From NCBI RefSeq assembly GCF_003265995.1, contig NZ_MVJN01000001.1, forward strand, positions 372,001 to 436,000: a DNA stretch of 64,000 bases. Direction: 5' to 3'. Shown in pieces: positions 16,667 to 27,500 of the stretch. Position 1 is the first letter of the stretch. Each line of letters opens with the position of its first letter. Below the pieces are notes generated by a model, which worked only from the letters and a program-made list of their open reading frames with translations, did no database searches and had not been told where the DNA came from. Source of the DNA: Legionella quinlivanii (GTDB lineage Bacteria > Pseudomonadota > Gammaproteobacteria > Legionellales > Legionellaceae). A program made the position numbers and the translations under genes.

Positions 16667-17617
16667 TTATCGAAGCCCGGTATTCAAACCAAGAGCCAGG
16701 GGCAATTGATCAGCCATAGCGGTTCCAATATTTTTGCTTACTTTTTCAAATACACTTTGCTTATAGGTGTAATCGGATACCGTATCAATCTTGATAGTAT
16801 CTCTCGCTAATTGACCGCTGCTGGCAATACCATCAATTAAACCGCGTTGTTTAGCCTGAGTCCCTGTCCAGAATAAACCGGAAAATGTCTGATCATCAAT
16901 GAGCAGACGCGTGCCCCGCCCTTCTTTGACTTTGGCGATGAATTGCTGATGAATATCATCCAGCATGGTTTGCATCAGCTGAGTTTGCTCTGGAGTAATT
17001 GGGGAAAAGGGATCCAGTATTCCCTTGTTGGTGCCTGCGGTTTGCAAGCGCCTGGTAATCCCAAGCTTCTGCATGGCATCCACGAAACCAAAGCCGTTAT
17101 ATAAAACCCCAATGGATCCCACCAGACTGGATTCATCGGCATAAATTTCATCAGCGCCAACCGCGACATAGTACGCAGCCGATGCGCAAATATCCACGCA
17201 CACTGCATACACTTTTACGTCCGGATATTTGCTGCGATAGTATTTTAATGAGTTATACATATAACTGGCTTGTACCGGGCTGCCGCCAGGACTGTTGATT
17301 CGCAAAATCAATGCCTTTAAACCTTTATTTTTATAAGCGGCATCCAAACCTTTGGCAAAATTTTCGGCATTATTGCTCTGTGTATCAAAAATGCTGCCAT
17401 TGACATCAATTAAACCGACATGAGGTTTGCTGCCCGCTCCCTTTTCTTCAGTATCCCAGGCGGCCTCATAAACAATCCATACAATTAATAGCAAAAACAG
17501 AATACGCCAGACCCAGCGCCAGCGTCGTTTACGTTTTTGTTCTTTCATAAATTCAATTACAATTTGATTTAGCAGGACTTGAGAATCCGAAGAATTCTCT
17601 ACTGAAGGATTATTCAT
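16667..17617 (-). CDS. sppA: S49-family signal peptide peptidase, SppA-like (316 aa)
   Basis: This membrane-anchored serine protease cleaves remnant signal peptides. An N-terminal cytoplasmic basic stretch (KEQKRKRRWRW) precedes one membrane helix at about residues 37-52. The catalytic Ser146 is in VDICASAAYY and the Lys198 base in GTNKGILDPF, with INSPGGSP and SLVGSIGVL also conserved. It is the short, single-domain form. The gene is divergent from clpB, with which it shares an 86-bp promoter region. Confidence 0.92.
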   Translation of the reverse strand: MNNPSVENSSDSQVLLNQIVIEFMKEQKRKRRWRWVWRILFLLLIVWIVYEAAWDTEEKGAGSKPHVGLIDVNGSIFDTQSNNAENFAKGLDAAYKNKGLKALILRINSPGGSPVQASYMYNSLKYYRSKYPDVKVYAVCVDICASAAYYVAVGADEIYADESSLVGSIGVLYNGFGFVDAMQKLGITRRLQTAGTNKGILDPFSPITPEQTQLMQTMLDDIHQQFIAKVKEGRGTRLLIDDQTFSGLFWTGTQAKQRGLIDGIASSGQLARDTIKIDTVSDYTYKQSVFEKVSKNIGTAMADQLPLALGLNTGLR

Positions 17618-17628
17618 TGTTGCGGCTA

Positions 17629-17656
17629 CTTGATTTTAAAAAATGAACCCACATTT
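17629..17656 (+). promoter_or_regulatory. Sigma-32-like heat-shock promoter of clpB
   Basis: CTTGATT (17629-17635) and CCCACATTT (17648-17656), 12 bases apart, resemble the RpoH consensus (CTTGAAA and CCCCATnT). The clpB ATG follows at 17704. Heat-shock control of clpB is general in gammaproteobacteria. Confidence 0.6.
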
Positions 17657-17703
17657 TACGGCAGATAGCGGGTAAATTAAATAACAAAAAAGAGGTTCCT
17701 CTT

Positions 17704-20283
17704 ATGCGCATGGACAAGTTAACATCCAAGTTCCAAATGGCCCTTGCTGACGCACAATCTTTAGCGTTAGGAAAAGATAATGGCTTTATCGAGCCGGAAC
17801 ATGTTATGAAAGCCTTGCTCGATCAGCAAGGAGGCAGTTGCCGCGCTTTGCTGGCAAAGGCGGCAGTCAATCTTACCGAGTTTAAAACCCTGCTTGATCA
17901 GGCGCTCGAAAAGCTCCCTAAAGTCAGCGGCACTGGCGGCGAAATTCATATATCCAATGCCTTAAATCGGCTTCTTAATCTGACAGACAAACTTTCCCAA
18001 CAAAAAAAAGACAGCTATATCTCCAGCGAACTGTTCATACTGGCTGTTATCAGTGAAGACAGTCATTTAAGTAAAATTCTGAAACAGGCAGGCGCCACCA
18101 CTCAGTCCATTGAAAAGGCTATCAATGAATTGCGGGGCGGAGCCGCAGTCAATGATCCTAATGCTGAAGAGCAGCGGCAGGCTTTGGAAAAATACACCAT
18201 CGATTTAACCGCAAGAGCGGAGCAGGGAAAGCTTGATCCCGTAATCGGCCGGGATGATGAAATTCGACGAACTATTCAGGTACTCCAGCGACGAACCAAG
18301 AATAATCCTGTCCTCATTGGCGAACCTGGCGTCGGTAAAACAGCCATTGTTGAAGGACTTGCTCAGCGTATCATCAATGGTGAGGTTCCAGAAGGTTTAA
18401 AGAGTAAACGCCTCTTATCTCTTGATATGGGCGCTTTAATTGCCGGCGCCAAATACCGCGGTGAATTTGAAGAACGTTTAAAGGCCGTTTTAAATGATCT
18501 CTCCAAGCAGGAGGGCCAGATCATTCTCTTCATCGATGAATTGCATACAATGGTAGGAGCGGGTAAAGCAGAGGGCGCCATGGATGCCGGCAATATGTTA
18601 AAACCCGCCCTTGCGCGCGGTGAGCTTCATTGCATTGGCGCCACCACTTTAGACGAATACCGTCAATACATTGAAAAAGACGCGGCTCTTGAGCGCCGTT
18701 TTCAGAAAGTGCTGGTTGACGAGCCGTCCGTAGAAGACACGATCGCAATACTTCGGGGCTTAAAAGAACGTTATGAAGTTCATCACGGCGTTGAAATTAC
18801 CGATCCGGCAATTGTTGCCGCCGCCACTCTCTCCTATCGCTATATTACAGACCGGCAGCTGCCCGATAAAGCTATTGACTTAATCGATGAAGCGGCCAGC
18901 CAAATCCGTATGGAAATTGATTCCAAGCCGGAAAGTCTGGATAAGCTGGAGCGTCGCTTGATTCAATTGAAAATTGAGCGGGAAGCCTTGAAAAAAGAAC
19001 ATGACGAGGCCTCCAAAAAGCGTTTACAGGATTTACAAACTAATATTGATGAGCTGGAAAGAAATTATGCTGATCTGGAGGAGGTATGGAAGTCAGAAAA
19101 AGCCTCCCTGCAGGGTGCGACCCAAATCAAGGAATCTTTGGAACAGGCCAAAGTCGAACTGGAAACAGCAAGACGCGCAGGCGATCTGACCCGAATGTCC
19201 GAGCTTCAGTATGGACGAATTCCTGAATTGGAAAAACAATTAACTAAAGTTAATGAAGCCGAAAAAACAGAAAATCGACTGGTACGCAACAAAGTCACTG
19301 AAGAGGAGATTGCGGATGTCGTCTCCAAATGGACCGGTATTCCTGTCGCAAAAATGCTCGAAGGTGAGAGAGAAAAGCTTTTACATATGGAAGACGCCCT
19401 GCACAAACGTCTGATTGGACAGAATGAAGCCGTTGACGCCGTAGCTAATGCCATCCGACGTTCGCGCGCCGGTCTGTCAGATCCTAACCGTCCGATTGGT
19501 TCCTTCTTATTTCTTGGACCTACCGGAGTTGGTAAGACGGAGTTATGCAAGGCACTGGCAAGCTTTCTTTTTGATACCAGCGATGCAATGGTGCGTATCG
19601 ACATGTCCGAATTTATGGAAAAGCATTCAGTCGCTCGTCTTATCGGCGCGCCTCCAGGTTACGTAGGCTATGAAGAAGGCGGTTATCTGACTGAAGCTAT
19701 CCGACGACGTCCCTACTCGGTCATCCTGCTGGACGAAATCGAAAAGGCCCATTCGGACGTCTTCAATATCCTGTTGCAGGTCATGGACGATGGACGTTTG
19801 ACCGACGGACAGGGACGAACTGTTGATTTTCGCAACGCAGTAATCGTCATGACCTCCAATCTGGGTTCTCATCTCATTCAGGATATGGCTAAAAAACTGA
19901 GCTATGAACAGTTAAAAGCCGCTGTCATGGAAATTGTCACCCAGCATTTCCGCCCTGAATTCATAAACCGCATTGATGATACAGTGGTGTTCCATCCACT
20001 GAACAAAGAGCAGATAGCTACTATCGCCGCTATTCAAATCAGTTACTTACAGCAGCGCCTGCAGCAGCAGGATATTCAGCTTTCAGTAACTCCGGATGCC
20101 CTTGCACATCTGGCGGCAGCAGGCTTTGATCCCGTCTATGGAGCCAGACCCTTAAAACGGATCATTCAACAAAAGCTTGAAAACCCGCTAGCTCAGGCCT
20201 TATTAACCGGAGAATTCAAATCAGGTGATACCATTAAGGCAAGTTGGGAAGACGACAGCTTGCAATTTCATATTGCTAATTGA
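17704..20283 (+). CDS. clpB: ATP-dependent disaggregase ClpB (859 aa)
   Basis: This Hsp100 hexamer rescues aggregated proteins together with DnaK. It has an N-terminal Clp repeat domain (about 1-150), an AAA+ module 1 with Walker [10 protein letters not shown] and Walker [10 protein letters not shown], the coiled-coil middle domain typical of ClpB (about 410-525), and an AAA+ module 2 with GPTGVGKTE and [11 protein letters not shown]. No ClpP-binding IGF loop is expected or seen. The length matches E. coli ClpB (857 aa). A strong terminator follows the stop. Confidence 0.98.
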   Translation: MRMDKLTSKFQMALADAQSLALGKDNGFIEPEHVMKALLDQQGGSCRALLAKAAVNLTEFKTLLDQALEKLPKVSGTGGEIHISNALNRLLNLTDKLSQQKKDSYISSELFILAVISEDSHLSKILKQAGATTQSIEKAINELRGGAAVNDPNAEEQRQALEKYTIDLTARAEQGKLDPVIGRDDEIRRTIQVLQRRTKNNPVLIGEPGVGKTAIVEGLAQRIINGEVPEGLKSKRLLSLDMGALIAGAKYRGEFEERLKAVLNDLSKQEGQIILFIDELHTMVGAGKAEGAMDAGNMLKPALARGELHCIGATTLDEYRQYIEKDAALERRFQKVLVDEPSVEDTIAILRGLKERYEVHHGVEITDPAIVAAATLSYRYITDRQLPDKAIDLIDEAASQIRMEIDSKPESLDKLERRLIQLKIEREALKKEHDEASKKRLQDLQTNIDELERNYADLEEVWKSEKASLQGATQIKESLEQAKVELETARRAGDLTRMSELQYGRIPELEKQLTKVNEAEKTENRLVRNKVTEEEIADVVSKWTGIPVAKMLEGEREKLLHMEDALHKRLIGQNEAVDAVANAIRRSRAGLSDPNRPIGSFLFLGPTGVGKTELCKALASFLFDTSDAMVRIDMSEFMEKHSVARLIGAPPGYVGYEEGGYLTEAIRRRPYSVILLDEIEKAHSDVFNILLQVMDDGRLTDGQGRTVDFRNAVIVMTSNLGSHLIQDMAKKLSYEQLKAAVMEIVTQHFRPEFINRIDDTVVFHPLNKEQIATIAAIQISYLQQRLQQQDIQLSVTPDALAHLAAAGFDPVYGARPLKRIIQQKLENPLAQALLTGEFKSGDTIKASWEDDSLQFHIAN

Positions 20284-20287
20284 TTTT

Positions 20288-20316
20288 AAGTTCTTCCCGC
20301 TCAGCGGGAAGAACTT
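20288..20316 (+). terminator. clpB terminator
   Basis: A perfect 13-bp stem (AAGTTCTTCCCGC and GCGGGAAGAACTT, loop TCA) ends in a T-run, 5 bases after the clpB stop. It sits between convergent genes and could work both ways. Confidence 0.9.
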
Positions 20317-20339
20317 TTGTTGATACAGGAGCTTGAACC

Positions 20340-21620
20340 CTAACTAGGCACCATACTGCTGCGTTTTTCCTCTGCATTTTTTCCTTGCAGCAGTAGCTGG
20401 TATTCCTCGGTCAAATTATTAAATTCATCATTGAGCACTTTTATTCCAAGCTTTTCCCAAGGTGTATTTTTTAATACTGGAGCATAGACCTCACCCAATT
20501 TACTCCTGAAAGTCGCAAAAATCTCCAGTGCATCATGAACCGATTCAGGGTCAATTAATCCGAGTCCTGAATGTATAGCATGATGGCAGAGTTTATAAAG
20601 AATGGATTCTTTGAGATCTTTTTTCTTCATTTGCTCCGAACACATAATATAAACTGCCAATAAAGAGTGACTCAACATACCGTTTAATCGGATACGCATA
20701 TGCTTCACTAAATCTGCAACGTTGTCAGCATCTTTTTCAAATTCAAAGCGTTCAGCACAATATTCAAACACACTCATTAATTCTCTCGGTACCAGGGTTT
20801 TTGCCCAGGCTAGCATTGCATCTCCATCGTTAAACGGACCAGCAGAAGCTGCCTGAATTTCCAACTGCTTAAACATTTCCGAAATTCTGGTTTCGCAACT
20901 GACTAAAGAATTTTTCATGGATAACACAAAATGAACATAAGGAATCTGTTTTTTTATGTCATGATAGGTTTTATCTTTATTTATTTTTTCTTTTGCGTTA
21001 GATATAAATCCCTCTAATTTGAAAAAATATTGTGCCTTCTGATCGCGGACATGCGGCAAAGCTTGCCAGGTAAATTCAGTTCCTTCCGTTTTGTAGGCCT
21101 GATTTAAAAATCGATGATAGGCTTTCAAATATTCTTTTAAAGCATAAGGATGTTTCTTAAAATACTCAGACAAAGACTTGGCATCTGTGATTGTGTTCTT
21201 CTCTATATCCAGAATTTTTCGTAATTTTGTATATAAAACACTATTTTCGCGATCCCAGAAATACCATGCATTATATCCTGTATTCATTCGAAAGAATCGA
21301 TCAAATATTGCCCCCATCAGAATATCTCTGCACTCCGCTTCATATTCATCACGATCAACATTTTGCGCCTTTGCTCTCTCTTCAATTTCCTCAGGTCTGG
21401 GTAGTAAGGCCATCGTTTGGATGAGAAGCGTTACATATTCCTCATTAGTTTTATAGCTTTTAGCCGCAGCTTCCGCATAATCTTTTTTTAATTTATCTAA
21501 TTGCTCAAACAAATATTGATAAGTTGGCGGAGTATAGCCTCTGGCTTTTTGAACAAAATCCTTCTTTAGCGAAGCTGTTTTCTCTAACAGATGCGATAAG
21601 GGTGGCTTACGATATCCCAT
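20340..21620 (-). CDS. Hypothetical protein (426 aa), second gene of a two-gene operon
   Basis: This family is not recognised. The ATG at 21618-21620 is chosen because AGGAG sits 7 bases upstream; a frame 6 codons longer would overlap the gene before it. The protein looks all-helical and soluble, with many Lys, Glu and aromatic residues, no signal peptide and no membrane segment. The tail NLTEEYQLLLQGKNAEEKRSSMVPS is Glu-rich as in some Dot/Icm substrates. It is co-transcribed with the 178-aa gene upstream. A Legionella-restricted or effector-like role is possible but unproven. Confidence 0.65.
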   Translation of the reverse strand: MGYRKPPLSHLLEKTASLKKDFVQKARGYTPPTYQYLFEQLDKLKKDYAEAAAKSYKTNEEYVTLLIQTMALLPRPEEIEERAKAQNVDRDEYEAECRDILMGAIFDRFFRMNTGYNAWYFWDRENSVLYTKLRKILDIEKNTITDAKSLSEYFKKHPYALKEYLKAYHRFLNQAYKTEGTEFTWQALPHVRDQKAQYFFKLEGFISNAKEKINKDKTYHDIKKQIPYVHFVLSMKNSLVSCETRISEMFKQLEIQAASAGPFNDGDAMLAWAKTLVPRELMSVFEYCAERFEFEKDADNVADLVKHMRIRLNGMLSHSLLAVYIMCSEQMKKKDLKESILYKLCHHAIHSGLGLIDPESVHDALEIFATFRSKLGEVYAPVLKNTPWEKLGIKVLNDEFNNLTEEYQLLLQGKNAEEKRSSMVPS

Positions 21621-21631
21621 GAGAGCTCCTT

Positions 21632-22168
21632 TTAACAATAATTAAAAATGCCGCAATTCCAGCTAATCTTTTCTTCCTCGGGCTCCGCGCATAGCAATGC
21701 ATGAATTAAACTTTGGGTATCCAGTGGGAAAGCTAGCCAGGTAGGGTTTAATTCCACTGTGTTTTGATTATCATTTAGCCAGGTAAAATAATGCCGCAGG
21801 GACAGCAGTGCGCGCTCATAATACTCTTTTTCGAGGTGGTGGATGTCATCCACTCCCAGGTGATTTCGCATTGCGTTAAATAAAGATTTATCCCAAATCC
21901 ACTCTACCGGATTGTCGTGACGCTCCCATATAAATATATACATGCCCACTAATATATCGAATTTCAGCTTTTCACTGGCGGCTTTATAAAAATTCAGACT
22001 TTCTGCGACCAGCTTCAGAAGTTCTGCATCATTCAGATGTTGAATATTGATTCGATTTAAAGGTAAACAGGAGCCGAAAAATGTACCGAACAACCCAGTG
22101 TTATTGCTTTGAGTTAAATCCGCAGGGAGTTTTATTGCTTTTTTTTGCAGAACTTTAAAATCTGACAT
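21632..22168 (-). CDS. Hypothetical protein (178 aa)
   Basis: This family is not recognised. The start at 22168 is chosen because GGAGGG precedes this ATG; an in-frame ATG five codons earlier lacks a ribosome site. The product is a soluble, mostly helical protein with several Trp-rich stretches (FIWERHDNPVEWIWDKSLF, FTWLNDNQN) and ends SWNCGIFNYC. It stands 11 bases before the next gene and behind a good sigma-70-type promoter, so the pair is an operon. Confidence 0.65.
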   Translation of the reverse strand: MSDFKVLQKKAIKLPADLTQSNNTGLFGTFFGSCLPLNRINIQHLNDAELLKLVAESLNFYKAASEKLKFDILVGMYIFIWERHDNPVEWIWDKSLFNAMRNHLGVDDIHHLEKEYYERALLSLRHYFTWLNDNQNTVELNPTWLAFPLDTQSLIHALLCAEPEEEKISWNCGIFNYC

Positions 22169-22253
22169 GGCATCCCTCCACAAGCATCCACTCGCAGCTA
22201 AAAATCAGCGACGTTGCTAATCCCAATCCATAGTTTCCTTGGGAACCTTTTTT

Positions 22254-22282
22254 TTTATAACAATCTGTTAAAGATTTTGCAA
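22254..22282 (-). promoter_or_regulatory. Sigma-70-type promoter of the two-gene operon
   Basis: On the minus strand TTGCAA (22282-22277) and TATAAA (22259-22254) are 17 bases apart. The first gene's ATG lies about 86 bases downstream. Confidence 0.6.
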
Positions 22283-22337
22283 TATAAATAGTCGATTAAC
22301 TAGGTTTTTATAGGTGCAAAAAGCAAGCCAGGTAGCT

Positions 22338-22511
22338 ACTGCCTTAAGCTAAGCTCAAATATATTAAATTGTCCTCCCCGCGAAGGCGGGGATCCATCTC
22401 TGAGCTAGCTATAATGCCAATTGAGGAATGGATTCCCGCCTTCGCGGGAATGACAAATTTCCAACTTAATGGAGTATCTCTGACTACCCCCTGAGGGAGA
22501 GGATTGAGAGT
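22338..22511. repeat. Decayed element B plus repeat A remnant
   Basis: ACTGCCTTAAGCTAAG at the left and CCAACTTAATGG at the right are worn forms of the element B termini. The internal hairpins CCCCGCGAAGGCGGGG and TTCCCGCCTTCGCGGGAA are intact. A repeat A fragment (CCCCTGAGGGAGAGGATTGA) follows directly. An open frame across it encodes VIPAKAGIHSSIG and MDPRLRGED, the familiar translation of such palindromic repeats, and is not a gene. Confidence 0.75.
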
Positions 22512-22534
22512 TTTTGGCATATCGAACAGACACG

Positions 22535-23893
22535 TCAACCACGTTGGGCAATAGCTGCGGTCAATTGCTGATGAATATTGTCAAACCCGCGATTACTCAT
22601 CACCAGAATGGCATCGCCAGACTGACTGTTAATCGCTACTTCGTTGACAATTTCAGTGCTGGTAGGAAGAATTTTATAGCTAAAATTCCAGTTTTTAACC
22701 AAACCGTCCAGATTAAAATGCTGCGGCTTTAAAATAATAACCTTGTCAGCCTCTTGTAAAGCATCTCGAATTTTATCGCCATGTACGCCCATTTTCATGG
22801 TGTAAGAAGCAAATTCGAGCACAACCGTGATGCGCTTATGGCGCTGACTGTTCTTCAAAGCCTGAATGGTTTTACTGATTGCGGTCGGATGGTGGGCAAA
22901 ATCATCATAAACGGTTATGCCATTCTGATCGGATTTTACTTCAAGCCGACGCTTGACTGGACGAAATGATTCGAGTGCCCTGGCTGCAACCTCTGGATTA
23001 ACACCAGTATGAGAACTGGCCGCAATGGCTGCCAGACCATTTTCGACATTGAAGCGGCCTATCAACGGCCAATTCACCTCTGCCACGACCTTGCCATGAT
23101 GCCAGACACGAAAAGCACGCCCGGTTTCCTCGAGTAACTCGGCACGCCATTGTGCATCGCCATTCAAAGCTAATTCTTCCAGTCGTGAAAATACCCCCCT
23201 TTCTACAACAGCATTCAGCGCTGCATCATCGCGAGGCTTGAGAACAACTCCTTTGGCAGGGATTGTTTTCAAATAATAATGAAACTGTTGCTGAATAGCC
23301 TCCAGATTGGCATAAATATCCGCATGATCAAATTCAAGATTATTTAACAAGGCGATTTCGGGACGATAATGCATGAGTTTCGGGCGTTTATCAAAATAGG
23401 CACTGTCATATTCATCAGCTTCAATAACAAACCATTTACCCTTGCCCAGACGATTGCTGGTATTAAAATTGGGAGCGACCCCACCAATCAGAAATCCTGG
23501 CTCCAGACCGGCCTGATCCAGGATATGAGCAAGCATTGATGTGGTTGTTGTTTTTCCATGAGTTCCTGCAACTGCAAGTACCCGATATCGGCTGAGAATA
23601 TGCTCTGCAAGCCACTGAGGGCCAGAGGTGTAAGGTTTATCTGCATCGAGAATCGCTTCTAGTACAGGCATCCCGCGTTTAATTGCATTTCCTATGATAA
23701 TACAATCTGCCTTCAATGCCATTGATGCATCATCATAACCCTCAACCCAGTCAATTCCTTTGGCTTCGAGCAAATCACTGATGGGCGGATAACAATTGGC
23801 GTCGCTGCCAGTAACGGTAAATCCCGCTTCCCTGGCCAGTAGTGCCAAAGCACTCATAAATGTACCGCTAATACCAAGTATATGTAGATGCAT
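22535..23893 (-). CDS. mpl: UDP-N-acetylmuramate:L-alanyl-gamma-D-glutamyl-meso-diaminopimelate ligase
   Basis: This Mur-ligase-family enzyme of peptidoglycan recycling joins the recovered murein tripeptide to UDP-MurNAc. The glycine-rich start LHILGISGTFMSALALLA is typical of Mpl (G-I-x-G-T). The ATP-binding loop AGTHGKTTTTSMLA is present, with VIEADEYDSAYFDKRPKL and VYDDFAHHPTAISKTIQAL as family markers. The length of 452 aa is normal. It is the last of a minus-strand group and ends at the element B remnant. Confidence 0.95.
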   Translation of the reverse strand: MHLHILGISGTFMSALALLAREAGFTVTGSDANCYPPISDLLEAKGIDWVEGYDDASMALKADCIIIGNAIKRGMPVLEAILDADKPYTSGPQWLAEHILSRYRVLAVAGTHGKTTTTSMLAHILDQAGLEPGFLIGGVAPNFNTSNRLGKGKWFVIEADEYDSAYFDKRPKLMHYRPEIALLNNLEFDHADIYANLEAIQQQFHYYLKTIPAKGVVLKPRDDAALNAVVERGVFSRLEELALNGDAQWRAELLEETGRAFRVWHHGKVVAEVNWPLIGRFNVENGLAAIAASSHTGVNPEVAARALESFRPVKRRLEVKSDQNGITVYDDFAHHPTAISKTIQALKNSQRHKRITVVLEFASYTMKMGVHGDKIRDALQEADKVIILKPQHFNLDGLVKNWNFSYKILPTSTEIVNEVAINSQSGDAILVMSNRGFDNIHQQLTAAIAQRG

Positions 23894-23897
23894 TTTT

Positions 23898-24437
23898 TCA
23901 CCGGATAAAAGAAAGAGTTAGAAGGCTGAATGCCATTAATCCAAGGCAAGCTAGAATACCATTAACAAAGCTTAAATCCAAAGCATGCCGATAGATATTG
24001 GCAGTCACTAAAAATTGCCAACCGGTTAGGAAAAGTGCCGCCACTAAGTAAATTAACAGCAGAAGCAGCATAAGAAGATTGTTAATTTGCTCGCCAAGCA
24101 TAATTTGCGAGAAAAAAATCAAGGGAAAGGCAAGTAAATGGATGATTAGATAGGTCACATAGAGTGAGCTGACCGTTTGGACAAGTCGTTCTGATTTTCC
24201 AGCCAGATATAAAAGAAATAAAGTATAGATAAAATAGGTCCCAAGAAGGATGGCTGCCGCCAGAAAGGGTACCTGAAAGGCCTGCTTTTTTGGGGCCACT
24301 AAAGACCACTGGACACTAACGACAATAAAAAAAAGAAGCGTCAAAATCACTAGTAAATACAATGAATACGGCGTTTGGGCCGGTGATTCTTTTAAAGTAG
24401 TTACTTTCCAATATCGCTGCAAAATATGTTTCCACAT
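23898..24437 (-). CDS. Multi-pass membrane protein (about 179 aa), Yip1-like topology
   Basis: Five hydrophobic segments fill the protein after a short cytoplasmic start (about residues 28-47, 58-80, 88-115, 122-145 and 155-178). The topology resembles Yip1-family or DUF membrane proteins, but there is no diagnostic motif. The ATG at 24435-24437 is preferred because GGATGATC precedes it; an ATG two codons earlier is possible. It ends 4 bases before mpl, so the two are probably co-transcribed. Confidence 0.6.
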   Translation of the reverse strand: MWKHILQRYWKVTTLKESPAQTPYSLYLLVILTLLFFIVVSVQWSLVAPKKQAFQVPFLAAAILLGTYFIYTLFLLYLAGKSERLVQTVSSLYVTYLIIHLLAFPLIFFSQIMLGEQINNLLMLLLLLIYLVAALFLTGWQFLVTANIYRHALDLSFVNGILACLGLMAFSLLTLSFIR

Positions 24438-24543
24438 GATCATCCATTAATTCTGCGCCAAAGTCCTGATCTCGAAAAGTTTAACAGCTGAGCAGATACT
24501 TAAATTATAAGCTCTGATTAGACTATTGGGTGAACAAATCCGA

Positions 24544-27500
24544 CTAGGCCTGTTGTTTCTTTTTTCTGAAAATTTTGTCCTGAGCGACCACCGGCTGCTT
24601 CCAGGGACCTGAAATCTTGTAGGTATAGCCGCTGATTTTCTGCATTCCCTGATTAATAATTTTACTGGCCACCCAGGTCGCTAAACCAACAACCGGCCCT
24701 CCGGCAATGGTAGCGACAATTGGCAGGCTTGCAGTGATATGCGGAGTCACCCGCAAATCGAGATTATAAAGCTGACGGGAAATATCGAGATTTCCTTTCA
24801 TGCTCGCATAAGCTATTGGACCATCGATATAACTGTCCTGAGTCGTCATCATCCCCTGGGCAATGTTGAAATTGCCTTCAAATATATCAAAACTATATCC
24901 ATCATTCGACAAATCACTAAAATCCAGTTTTAATCTTCTTGGTATGGTTTGCAAACTGAGAATGCTTAATAGTTTACCCAGTCCCAGTTTTTCTTCTGTA
25001 TCCGAACTCAGATGAGTTATACGTCCGTTTTTGAGAATAATCGACATATTACCTTTGAGATTATCAATGGAAAAATCCTGAAAACCTCCCGTCCAGTTTC
25101 CTGAAAAGCGGATAGCTCCCTCCTGTCCCTCAACCACCGGACTAATATTAAACTGTTCCAGTCCTTTGGCCAGGTCGGTAAGTTCCACATTGCTTTGAAT
25201 TTCGGTTTTACTGCCATTTTGCTGAGGGGACCATAATCCCTTTGCCGTCATTTGATAAGCAGGTGACTTCAAAGTACAAGAATCGATTTTCCAACCGGAA
25301 CGGGTAGAAATCGCCTTCAAAGTCATTTTACCCAAACGCCAGTCGGCAAATCGCAAATCGTTAATGTTCAATTCCATATTGGGCATATCACTGATATCCG
25401 GATTACAGGAAGCTCCTTCAACTTTTTTATTTTGACCCAGAATCAATCGGTTGAAACTGCCTTTAATTAAATTGAATTTGGGATCATAGTTCAGGCTGGC
25501 ATCCATCTCTTTCTGATTAATTCGGATAGCCCAGCTATCCTCTGGCGTTTTGCTTGCCTTGATGCCAAGATCATTATATTCATAACTACCCACAATTGCT
25601 TTTTTCAGGTGAACATTAATAAAAGTCACTAGTCCGGCTATTCCCTTTTGATTATCCGCTTTGGTTTTGGCCAACAGGTTCTGCCACTGCTGCAAATTAA
25701 ACACGGGCAAAGTGCCCGCAATTTGCAGGCCCTTGATCTTCTGGTCAGCACGGCCGTTGCCAAAGAGAATACTACCCTTATCCAGATGAAACTCTTTTTT
25801 CTTTCCGGCAAAATTCAAACTCGCCGACAGGCGTTTGTCATAATCCATATTCAGTTTAACGGCTTTCTCAGGATTGAACTGAATATCCAGTGTAAGCGGT
25901 GCTTTACTCATCGAGGTTTTGCCGAATGGCGCAGGAAGATTAATACCAACACCCTGAAGATTTGTCTTGATTAGCAAATGATCCAAATCACTTGGATCGT
26001 CAGTAAGAGTCAGTGTACTTTCCAGCCAAAGATCACCCTGCATCAATGAAAATAAGGCCAGATTCAATTTATTTTTAAGCAATTCAATGCTCGTCTTCCC
26101 TTTCAGTCTGACTTCGGTATAAGGTTTACCCTTGCGCACGGATTTAATTAAAATACTGACCGGATTTTGTAAAAGCGAGGCTTTCAAGTTACTATCCAGA
26201 ATGCCTTCCTGATCAAACTGCAAATTCCCGCTGACGCCGCTTAACTGCAAATCCTCCAGACTGTGATGAACTGTTACCTCATTATTATCAAAGTCCACAT
26301 CGCCCAACACCAGGATCTCGTCATTTTCCGGATATAGTGGCGCTTCCAATCGAAAATCGAGGCTGAGATCACCGCTCATCTGCAGCATTTTTAATGTGGC
26401 GAGTTTCTTTTTAAGCGGAGAAGCCAAAACATAGGCCAATCCTTTTCTGGAATCTGAATTGACTTTGGCATGCAAGAGCAGGGTTTCCCGATCGTGGCCA
26501 ATGTCATTGACACGAAGATTGGCCTTATCCACCATGATACCGCGTAAATTGGCATGCACCACATCGACATTAAGCGAGCGTCTGTCAATAGTAAGATAGG
26601 CCTCGATATTGCGGGTTATAGGCCAATTCCTGGCATAATACAGGTCGACTCCTCGCAGATGACCTTTAACCAGAAATTCGCCATTATTCTGATCAAATGG
26701 AAACTCTGCGACAGGGCCATGAAGATGAACTTCAGCCACCATATGATCAATTTGCTTAATTCCCTGCTTCAGCCATAAATCCAGCTTCGGCTTTAGCTTG
26801 CCTGAGGGGATGTATTTCAACCATTGCTCACCCTTATTGCCCTCCAGCTCTGCAGTCAAGTCCAGATTTCCCCTGGATTGATTACTTATGCCAGACCATT
26901 TGCCTTCGAGTTTAAGCAACAGATCGGGATGCTGCAGTACCATTCGTTCAATATCAATCGTTGTTTCCTGATCCTCTGTTTTCCAGTCAAGCGCCGCATT
27001 GGCCAGCAATAATTTGACCGGAGGCTTATCTTCAACGCGTATCACCGCATCTTCACTATCCAGTTCAAGACGACCTTGTCCTGGTTGCCATTGAAGGACA
27101 CCAGAAAAATTATCAATACCGGGCACTGTTGCCGAATTTTGCCAGCCCAGCTTACTAAAACGAGAAAGAAACCAATCCGGTTGGCCCTGCTTTATCACCA
27201 GCTGTGTATCGCTCATAAAACCAATCGGATTATAGGAGCGGATACTGGAAAACTTTTCAGTCAGCTGATTTGGCAAGCTTTCCAAAGCAGAGGCAATATT
27301 GAGCTGTTTAATATAGGTCTTATAGGCGTTACTCTGCGTATCATAGCTGATTTCAAAGGAGTTTTTTGGCCACTTAGTGCCATTTAAACGTAAAACCACC
27401 TCATCGCCTGTTAGCTTCCAGCCGGACTGGGTTAATGTCCAGGCGAGGCTGGCTTTAAATTTCTGAATTGTATTTGTTTTGTCATTCAGCAGTTCTCGCC

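Noticed and set aside
22344-22538. 64-aa frame encoding VIPAKAGIHSSIG and MDPRLRGED
   Set aside because: This is the translation of a palindromic intergenic repeat (element B), not a protein gene.
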